A stretch of DNA of 64,000 nucleotides from Agapetus fuscipes. Its lineage: Eukaryota; Arthropoda; Insecta; Trichoptera; Glossosomatidae. The notes under the pieces are model-generated. The model saw nothing but the letters and a program-made list of their open reading frames with translations, did not search any database and was not told the DNA's origin. Both the position numbers and the translations under genes were made by a program. The stretch is taken from positions 1,493,001 through 1,557,000 of the forward strand of contig OX637332.1 in assembly GCA_951799405.1 (NCBI GenBank), written 5' to 3'. Of the stretch, positions 1 to 64,000 are shown in pieces (the stretch's first letter is position 1; each line of letters opens with the position of its first letter).

Positions 1-659
1 AATAACTTAATTAACTATGCGAAACGTGTATTCTTTTCACTACAAACTTCTGTCAAAAACAATCACCTTCGCCTTAGGACTGAGTAAAACGGCAGCGTTA
101 AGATTTGGATAATTTAGAGAACTTCCATCTGCTGCTGAAGAAATCCTTCTCAATTTTTTGTATGCGAATCACAATCATCCTTACTTAGGGATACAAAATG
201 CTATCAGTCTCCTTAAGGCCCAAAGGAATTTAGTAGATTCACCCTTCTAATTTATCTACGACTATCTTTAAAAATGTAAAACTTGCCCCACTTCAGAGCT
301 ATTTTTAAAGAAAGCTTTTATTATATCAGCAAAGTTCTTGTTATACCAGCCAATATGGGGAATGCTTTGGTAATTCACAACATAGCTTGTTATCAAAAAC
401 AAAATAAAAGCTACCTACGATGTGGTAGGCGTGTTCATTGCAAAACGTCAAAACATTAGAAACATTTCGCTGGAGAAAAATGAGACAATTGTTAGCTTTG
501 GCACCGTCCCTTTTTTTCTTAAATGCCAAAAACAGAGTGACTATTTTGATAACACCTCTGGCTGCATTATTTTAAAGGTAACAAGAACATATTTTTCAAC
601 TTGCCGTGCTCATAATATGTGTCACTCCATTGTTTTTTCTTTTCTTCAAACTGTGTATT
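1..659. other. No recognised feature
   Basis: AT-rich sequence. Open frames up to 86 codons are present but show no known domain or codon structure. Confidence 0.5.
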
Positions 660-904
660 CCTTGACTGATTGGTTGGTATGAGGTTGACCACCCATACTG
701 TAAAAAAGGTTCACTTTGCCAATGTCACCCCTGTTTCAGGGAAGGTCAGCAAAAGTTGCAGGGCTTATTTGAGATTGGGTTTTTTTATATTGTAGGTCCA
801 CATGCGGCATGTGTAAGCGCGAAATTATGCGTGTCTGCTTGTGGGAATGCATTTAATATGAATCTCAAACGATACATATCTTTGCAGGTTCGATTTAGAT
901 TTAG
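660..904 (+). repeat. LINE-tail repeat (AGATT family), copy 1
   Basis: About 245 bp of the window's commonest repeat. It begins CTTGACT..GGTTGGTATGAGG, contains the small hairpin CCCTGTTTCAGGG, and ends with GATTTAGATTTAG tail repeats. Related to the copies listed below. Confidence 0.85.
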
Positions 905-1370
905 TGTATTCTGCCGCTATTTTCAATGTTCCAAGTGTATTTTGCTCATTCAAATTTTTGCACTATCACTTGAGTGGTAATTCAACAAATTCATTTAGAA
1001 AACAACAAATATTTTCAATGTTTTGTTTCCATATAATGGACTATTATGAAAATGGACTGGGCAAAGATTCCAAAGACCAAAAAATTGTGATGTCTACATG
1101 GTCAGGTTTCCAGATAACAAATATTTTGTAATCAGTTGCTAAGGGCCCTAGTCACATAGGAATGTGGTCGCCTGAGAAAAATCTAATTTTGTGCTGAGCC
1201 CATTCCAATTTTAAATAAAAAAATTCACACATGCTTTCTTAATTTTTTATTTATGATAAAGAAAACCAGGTTTTCATTCTTCAAAAATTGATAAAGGAAT
1301 ATTTATCTTTGTTTTTAAATAACAGGCAGGATTATATAATCATTTTTATAAGTGTTTTTTTTCACACAAT
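905..1370. other. AT-rich, no recognised feature
   Basis: No coding, RNA or repeat signal was found here. Confidence 0.4.
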
Positions 1371-1785
1371 ATATCGACGGTTAAAAGGCAGTAATAAGCG
1401 ACATAAACTAAATTGTTCAGAAGAGCAGTTTAAAATTTGAGATTGCAGAAAAATGGCATAACTTTTTTATTTTTTATCATATCCTTAAAATCAAAACAGC
1501 TTTAAAATTAAAAAAATAAAGGCATTTATTGGCATTCACATTAATGTGGTTTTATGATTTTTTTATGTCACCAGCGCCTTTAGGACAAAAAAGGGCCAAA
1601 ATCTTGTCGGTTACACAAAAACCATACTTCGAAAATGTACTTGTTTCTTGGGCATAAACAACACAAAAATCATTGTAGAGCTATGGGAGTTAGCGCATTA
1701 GAAAGAGCGGAAAATTTCAAGTAGGATAGCATTCATAACTCATTTTTGACCAAAATGTCGCTTACTGCCTTTCAACCGTTGATAT
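1371..1785. mobile_element. MITE with CGACGGTT terminal inverted repeats, copy 1
   Basis: A 415-bp element without an ORF. The left end ATATCGACGGTTAAAAGG and the reverse complement of the right end (ATATCAACGGTTGAAAGG) match and continue into GCGACAT on both sides. A second copy lies at 33523-33916, and a loose end at 34662-34702. Superfamily not determined. Confidence 0.75.
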
Positions 1786-2113
1786 GTAAGTTGTACATGA
1801 AATATTATTGGAAGATTTGGAATTCTTTTTTATCATTAACACAGTACAAAAAGACACTTTATCAATTAAAAATTATAAAAAAAAACTACCTACAATATTA
1901 AAAATAGACACCTTCATTGAAGATGCCGTACTTATAAAAGTTTGCTATTCAATTCAACAACTCTATCTAAGTATACTTATTTGCCATGAAAATTAAAGCA
2001 ACCTCTTTCCGACAAAACTTCTCTGGATCTATTTACACATTTGTGCATTTTGTATAAAGACGCTGCTTTGACTTTCAGCGACAATAATAACAAGTGATTT
2101 TTTTAATGTCCTA

Positions 2114-2818
2114 CAAAAGAGGTCTGTCAAAAAAGATGACTTTTATGTATCTTGAAAAATATTTCATCATCACTTTGTCTTTTGTTATCTTCAAAATAAT
2201 CCATTTTAGATTTTAGTCTGTACTTTATAATTCTTGAAGCACTTCTTGTTAGTATGGCCTTGAGTTCTTCCGGCAATGAGGTTTCTATCTACTAAATCGT
2301 GGCTAAATACCATGCTTTCCTGATTTTTATTTTTCAGTCTTGTAGACAAAAAAAAACACAGTGAAGACGGCAGCTGAGGCATGCTTAAAGTATTGGTTTT
2401 GGCCAGAAATCACAAATAAAAAAAGCTGTGTGCACTGGCGCATTGTCACCGTGTAATAAATTTGACTGGTATCAAAACGATGGTATGATCTAGCAGATAA
2501 GACGATGGCACTCGGATTAACGTTTCTGAAACAAGGGCAAGTTTGTCATCTATTAATCATAATTTTGACCCCGGTTCAACAGATTTAATTGGGTTATTAT
2601 TAGTTTTTAATTCGTTCAAAATGAAATTTGATGAACTATTAATTGATTATGTAAATACATAGGTACCTGTTTTTGACCAGGCATTTTTTTTACGTTATTC
2701 AGAAAGGCGCAACACTTTAAAGTAATATTCCATATCAACGGTTTGACCTTTGATAAAAAAAAAGTCAACAAAAATTTAGTACTCTTAGTAAAAGTCACCC
2801 TTTTTTAAATAGACCTTG
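2114..2818 (-). pseudogene. Decayed mariner-like element with transposase remnant
   Basis: Imperfect terminal inverted repeats (AGGTCTGT..AAAAAAG..TGACTTTTA at the left, the complement at the right) are flanked by TA. The minus strand keeps scraps of mariner transposase: LLHGDNAPVHTA, the region of the second catalytic Asp, and further down ELKAILTRSASRIIKYRLKSK. Stops and frameshifts make it a pseudogene. At about 2555-2612 it carries a fragment of the tRNA-SINE family seen at 53.7-54.0 kb. Confidence 0.7.
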
Positions 2819-4030
2819 TACTTCATTTTTTCTTTGATTTATTTACATTATGTACATACAAAAATATGAAACTTCTTATGGAGGCAATGACATAAATTTG
2901 CCACTAGTATTTGGTAATAATAGTTCAAATACAGCTAGGATCAGGACAATGCCTAAATTAAGGATGTGTCATTCACAGATGCCCTTTTAGAATTCCCACC
3001 CATCCTCCTTTCAAATAAAATCTAACAAAAACAATAATTACACATATAACTGACTAGATGTATTCAAAAAAGTCAAAAGAGTTAAGGAGATGTCAATTCA
3101 TGTATAAATGTTGCTACAATGAGGACCGAACATTTCAAATTTTCTCGGCTATGTGATATCAGCCATAGAAATAAATTAAAAAGTGGATTCCCAATAATTG
3201 GGGATTATTTCTAGTTTACAACATTTCAAAGCCACTCCAAGGTCATAGAAGACACTAACAATACATTATTTTTCATAAAACATCAAGAAATGCACTCAAA
3301 TAATTGTAGACAATATTTAAGGTAGTGAAATAACTACATTTATTACATGTAAATCTGAATTCTAGCACATTATGACGTACTCGGATGTATGTCAAATCAG
3401 TGGAAAAGTCGAATTTGTAAGTAGAATTATACTAAAGAAATTTGTTTTCATTTCATCCAAGTAAAATTGAATCATTTTGCAGATTTAACCAATATAATGG
3501 ATTATTATCTTATTTTGCATTAAAACAACATAAAAACAAGATGTTTTTGTTTATTTAATTTTGTGTGTTGGAAGATTTAAAATATCTAACCTCCAAATGT
3601 ATGGAAATGTCAAAAAACATATGGTTTTAACAGTTTAGTATGGATGAAAGATCAGCGCCCCTGGCAAACAGATTTAAAACTAACCCGGCCAGATGACCAC
3701 ATTTGGATTACTGGTTTTCTAAATGTTCAGACCTCATTAGTTGTAAAATAAAAGTATTAATTTTCATGCAAATATCAATCCAATTATAATTTTAACTTTC
3801 ACAAAGTTACTGCTGAAAATCTAGATAATATAATAATTTTCTTCACAAGATTATCAAAACAAATTCATTTTGACTGTTGAAACCAAGAGTGTTACACAGA
3901 GTGGCTGGGCAGCAGTTTCATGGAATAGAAATAACAACAATAAAAACATTATTAAAAAATTGAGCTCCCCTTAATTTAAACCATATACGTCAGTGTGTAC
4001 ATTAACATAAAAAAATATTTACAAACCTCC
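2819..4030. other. AT-rich intergenic DNA
   Basis: No gene, RNA or clear element was seen in about 1.2 kb. Confidence 0.4.
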
Positions 4031-4227
4031 ATACTTACCAATCCTACTAACACTTACCTTAGGCCTTAGGGCCGATCTTATAAACGTTGGACTAAATATC
4101 CGTAAGTAAATCCTCATTTTACTAACGGATGGACGATTACGGACTGATCTTACCAATGGTCTTTCATAAAGCTTTTTTAACCGTCCGTTAGTTCTCAATA
4201 ATGCACTCGTATTTTCGATGATTTTTT
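4031..4227. repeat. Unclassified repeat-like segment
   Basis: Contains paired near-repeats such as GCCGATCTTATAAACGTTGG and GACTGATCTTACCAATGGTC, and three ACGGA/CCGT-rich words. It looks like transposon terminal sequence, but the element could not be bounded. Confidence 0.3.
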
Positions 4228-4310
4228 GCGTGCGTGGGATTTGAACCCGAACTCTCGGCATAGAATGCAATGCCGAGAGCTCGGGTTCGAATCCCGCCGA
4301 GGGTGTACTG
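4228..4310. repeat. tRNA-derived inverted dimer (SINE relic)
   Basis: A head-to-head pair of tRNA 3' halves. One arm holds GGGATTTGAACCCGA and CTCTCGGCAT. The other holds ATGCCGAGAG and CGGGTTCGAATCCC (box B). Together they form a hairpin with arms of about 26 bp. Confidence 0.7.
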
Positions 4311-4713
4311 ATAATATACCCATACTCATAAATAAACACCATTCTAAGCGCCAGTGAGGCATAAGGGAAGTGTTTCTCCACTTTCAAAAAATGACAATTT
4401 TATATTTTGTCTAGGAATATATCGTTAATACATGTGTATATTTTTTTTGTTCCTATGTAAACAAAAAGTTTCTCTTTATTAAAATACTCTCTCACATTAA
4501 AAATGATGACTTCTCAAAATCTGTTGTGTGTGGAGGTAGTGAACTTTGGAAACAGGCGGCTCAAGTGTTGGTAGGATTGGTGAAAACTCCCTTACATAAC
4601 AATAATTTAAGAACAAATTGACTCTTAGTATTTGTAGGATTTTGAGTTACGTATATACAAGTTTGGATTTATTTTTTCCACAAATAGGGTATTCAAATCT
4701 AAAACCTACTCGT

Positions 4714-5040
4714 CAGTGATTCTTAACCAGTGGCCCGTTAGAGCCTTAAAAGTGGTCCATGGGAGGATGAGGCATAAATAACTAAATAACTTTTTTTTCA
4801 GAGCGGGATGGCTACTCTAGAATTAATCAAGAAGAGTTTATCTATACACTTTTTTGTTTTACAACTTTTTTCAAAGCAGTCGATTTTAATAATCAAAAGC
4901 AATGCCCCTTCTCCCTCCAGACAAATTAAGTTTGCAGGATATTTTTGCAATCCTTGACAGTGGGATAGCTTTGAAGTGATCCCTGATGGAAGCAAAACAT
5001 TGAAAGTGGTCCCTGTTCAAATAAAGGTTAAGAACCACTG
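4714..5040. mobile_element. hAT-type non-autonomous element
   Basis: A 327-bp element with ends CAGTGATTCTTAACC and GGTTAAGAACCACTG, typical of hAT MITEs. Flanking octamers CTACTCGT and CTCTATGT are imperfect target duplications. There is no ORF of note. Confidence 0.75.
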
Positions 5041-5766
5041 CTCTATGTAGGTGATCTCACCATTTGAGATTTTGATTGAGGAATTAAATGTACAATAACA
5101 ATCAATAAATAGAATATCTTGTCAAAAAAAAATTCATTTAAAATTAAAATTCAATGATTTCATGATTTTTTAGCTTCAGTAATTGAACGAATATAAAATT
5201 ATGCATATGAATGATAACAGAGATAATATTGACACTTTAAAGGTAAAACTGAATAAGTGACACATTTAGCTAATTTTGGGTTTCTCAGATAAATGCAATT
5301 CTTTTCTACTTTGCAGGAAAGAAAACATCGAAGAAGTGTGCAAATCTTGGTGTTTAGAAGTTTTTCACGAGCACTTCTTTTTAATTAGTTCACCAACTAT
5401 GATAGGTTACACCCAATAACATGTTTTATCCACGGTTTTCTCAAAACAGAAAATCACACTTATTCATCTTACTTTTAGGGTGGCGATATGATCAACAAAA
5501 AATGTCTTGACCCTTAGTTTTTCCATGGAAATTTATAAAAATTCAAATGGAATAAATAAGTACATTGCATTATAAAATAACTGATAAAAAACAATAATAA
5601 TTATACAAGAAGAAGTAATACATTGAGTATAATAAAAACATAATAATATTATTCCAAGGATAGTATTTTTTAACAAAACAGTTGAAATATGTAGCTTGGC
5701 ACAATATAGATCATGCGAGTTACTTTTATTTAAAATTTTAATTTAATTTATGATTTTGTTGTAAGT
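5041..5766. other. AT-rich, no recognised feature
   Basis: Nothing supportable was found. Confidence 0.4.
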
Positions 5767-5994
5767 ACTCAACAGCAAGGCTAACACAATATTTGGAGAG
5801 CGTGCATTTGCAATTGCTGGCACTCTGGCCTGGAACCACCTGCCACATCATGTGAGAGAGCTAGAGGACCATGGAAAGTTCCGGAATGCACTGAAGACAA
5901 GCAAATTTCTGGCATCGTTTGCACAAGCGCCCTTGAAGTGACTACATTACGAAACGGCGCTATAAAGAAATCATCAACTCATCATCATCAAGGC
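5767..5994 (+). pseudogene. 5'-truncated CR1/L2-like LINE, 3' end
   Basis: Encodes TIFGERAFAIAGTLAWNHLP and then a stop at about 5939, matching the extreme C-terminus of CR1/L2-type reverse transcriptases. The 3' UTR has the typical GGCGCTATAAA followed by ATC-rich tail repeats. Only the last few percent of the element remains. Confidence 0.75.
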
Positions 5995-6404
5995 AATTTA
6001 TAGTTTACTTGTATAATTTAAAAAAGGCGCAAGCAACAAAAAGCAATTGATTAATGCATTTAGACAAAATCATGATGACCAAATAATTATTTGAAAACAT
6101 TGGAACAACAAAATTGCACTTGAGCAACTAACTGAAAAATATGGTTAAATTGTTTAGAAACATATTTTTTGCAGGATTTAAAAAATAATATTTTCGTATT
6201 CAGTGATTTACAACATGGGATGTTAACTTATTTGATAAGTAAATCATCTTGTGAGAGTCGTGATTTTTAAAACTTTGAAATCACTTCTTTTTTTCATTGT
6301 TTCAAAATGGCAGTAAACTTACTAAAAATTGTGGTTTTCATCTCATGGTCATAACTACAACCTAAGTCCTAAGAGGATATCATAAATTAAGTTCAAATTC
6401 AACT
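5995..6404. other. AT-rich, no recognised feature
   Basis: Nothing supportable was found. Confidence 0.35.
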
Positions 6405-6935
6405 TTAAAAGGTCATAATTACTCCCACAAAAGTATGTGGTCATAATTAAGTTTGCACAGGTTATAACTATGCCTACAAAGGCTGTAATTCAACTTGAAA
6501 AGGTCATAATTACTCCTGCAAAAGTCTGTGGTCATAATTAAGTTTGCACAGGTCATAACTATGCCTACAAAGGTAGTAATTCAGCACACAAAGGTCATAA
6601 TTACTCCCACAAAGGTTATAATAACTCTCCCAAAAGTCTGAGGTCAGAATTAACACACAACTGGTCACAACTGTTGAAAACATAAAAATGTAGTATTTAA
6701 GCACAAAAAGGTCATAATTACTTCAATAAATGACATTATTAAATCAACTGAGGTCATAATTAAGTCCACATAGGTTACAACTATGCCCACAATCGTAGAA
6801 ATATAGCAGACAAACTTCACAATTACTCTGAAAAAAAAGGTCACAATTACAACCGCTAAGATCATAATTGAAATCGATATGGTCATAATTAAGTTCGCAT
6901 AGATCATAGAGCAGACAAAGTTCATAATTTAGCAC
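6405..6935. repeat. Degenerate minisatellite with GGTCATAATTA core
   Basis: More than 20 spaced repeats of a word of about 20-22 bp (AGGTCATAATTA plus 8-10 variable bases). A higher-order unit of about 113 bp is visible between 6412 and 6600. It lies about 90-620 bp beyond the MBTPS1 stop codon. The many open frames here are by-products of the repeat. Confidence 0.85.
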
Positions 6936-7022
6936 AATTAAATGTCATGGCTCCATAAAAAATCATCGTCTTTGGTGAATGCTTCCGCTGAAAATAACAC
7001 TATTTACAAATTGATTTAGAGT

Positions 7023-62551
<55,529 letters not shown>

Positions 62552-64000
62552 TTTTCTAGATCAAAAATTCATTTTTACAAGCAGCGCCGCAAACGATATT
62601 ATACTTTCAAGCGAGTTCTTGTACGGCTATATATTTACTCTTTTTACACCGCATGGCCTACGATGTTAGAAAAGCATTATTCTTGAATAAAATTCTAGAT
62701 TTTTAATAAATTAAATGACAAGTGTCTTGTATAAAATATTATGATGATTATATTATAAAATTATTTTGTCAAGTAGTATCATGGCTGCCAACAGAGCAAA
62801 ACATCAAAATGAGAGCTGCCAACTGGTTCAGGCCCAAAAGAGGATTTTTTACTCAATAAAATAACTTAACTTTTACTTAATTTCTACTACCAATAAAAAA
62901 AACTAATGAATAAGAAAGTTTTGAATAAATTTCCTCATTGAAAAAATATCTTTGGCGCGTAAACTTTATAAAAAACAGTGTGTAAGGCCAAGACTAAATG
63001 TTATTCATGCTGGCAGCACGGTAAAATAGCATAGACAAGAATAGCTTTGAATGTTCTGTAGGGATGTCTAACAATGTATTAGCTACAAAACTGATGTATC
63101 AAACATATAAATAATAAAAATAGCTCAGTAATAAAATAAAACTATTTGTTTCCAAATCGGAAAAAGCACTAATATGAAGAAAAAAAATTGAACAGTGTAT
63201 GCAATCTTGTTAAATAGCATGCGTTGCTGGTTTTGAAATTGGACGGTAAATAGGTACCTACTAATTAATTACGATAAGAACTATAGGTAAATACAAAACA
63301 AATTCATTTTTACTTTTCAGTTTGTGTCCGGCTGTTTTGAAGTCAATTGTTTTTTCAAAGTAAGAGGAAAAAGCGTTTCCATAAATATATAATAAATTAA
63401 TATGTTGAAAATACTTAAAGTGCAGCAATATAGTTAAAAACATATTATATATTCCACTTTAAAGAAATACTCAATCCACGTGAGTTTTTAAATATTGTAA
63501 AGCAGTGTCTGTCTGTGGTGTCATGAAACATGTTTGTATTTTTTTATTTACCATCAATTTAAAGTAATAACATTATTTTCTTAAATGTCTACAACTAAAG
63601 TTAAACATCCATTTTTCTATCTTAATTATAAGGGATATATTATTTAAAATCTATATTTAATGCATGCCTACACACATGTTAGTTCATGCTTATTGAGTGA
63701 AGGGTTTTTTTTTCCAATTTCGAACACCAAAATTAACATGTCAATGAATTAACAAATTAATTTGCTAAAAAAAATACGCGAAAACGTTAATTTGTACAAA
63801 GAAATTAAAGTATTTTGATTGCAGCATATTTTATGCAAATATTGAAAAAAATTATATTGCTTTTGTTTATAATTTTTAAAATACTCGTTATATTATTTAT
63901 CCTGATCGTATTATAAAAAGCAAGCTTATATACTTCATTTGGAACCTGTCGCGTTTTGTGTCTTTCTTCTCATTATTTCCTGATACTCCATTATTTTCAT
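62552..64000. other. Region upstream of MBTPS1
   Basis: AT-rich. It must hold the 5' UTR and promoter of MBTPS1, but no TATA, initiator or CpG-rich block stood out. A decayed AGATT-family fragment is visible at about 63640-63700 (ATTTAATGCATGCCTACAC). Confidence 0.45.

Noticed and set aside
422..682. 86-codon plus frame
   Set aside because: No start context, codon bias or family resemblance; it runs into a repeat.
6405..6935. Regularly spaced repeats considered as a CRISPR-like array
   Set aside because: Repeats are degenerate and tandem, spacers are not distinct, and the DNA is clearly animal.

Overview
This is eukaryotic, AT-rich, transposon-crowded DNA from an animal, most likely an arthropod. 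Two things point that way: the 5S-rRNA-derived repeat at 60317-60438 looks hexapod-like, and the element mix (mariner, RTE, CR1/L2-like LINEs, gypsy, DIRS, hAT, tRNA SINEs) fits. The species cannot be named from the sequence.

One host gene spans almost the whole window. It lies on the minus strand, from a start codon at 62551 (or 62515) to a stop at 7023-7025. It encodes membrane-bound transcription factor site-1 protease (MBTPS1/S1P, SKI-1), the Golgi subtilase that makes the first cut in SREBP and ATF6. I could assemble 16 exons with GT-AG junctions and matching phases. They total 3348 nt, or 1115 codons plus stop. The Asp/His/Asn/Ser catalytic set, the autoprocessing sites and the C-terminal membrane helix are all present. 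No other host gene was recognised.

The introns are packed with mobile elements. From low to high coordinates the main ones are: a decayed mariner (2.1-2.8 kb); a degenerate minisatellite just past the gene's 3' end (6.4-6.9 kb); solo-LTR-like repeats (8.0-8.7 and 9.7-10.3 kb); a 5S/tRNA composite SINE broken by a truncated RTE LINE (11.1-12.2 kb); a TA-flanked inverted-repeat element inside a LINE 3' end (15.1-16.1 kb); and an intact-looking RTE LINE with perfect target duplications, nested in a large terminal-inverted-repeat element (18.0-21.7 kb). Next comes a nest at 22.2-32.1 kb: a solo-LTR-like repeat split by a gypsy-type LTR element, itself split by a DIRS-like tyrosine-recombinase retrotransposon. 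A mariner with perfect ends follows (32.1-33.4 kb), then a second DIRS copy (36.5-41.7 kb) and a third (44.0-52.6 kb). The third carries a complete CR1/L2-like LINE inserted beside its internal junction.

The three DIRS copies are nearly identical and sit in unrelated flanks, so they are separate insertions. They share inverted terminal repeats, an internal complementary region that records the circle junction, a 186-bp triplication, frame breaks and an in-frame TAG. This suggests that an already broken element was copied. A very common repeat of about 250 bp with an AGATT-type tail (about 20 copies) appears to be the 3' tail of a LINE whose coding end is also present in several places.
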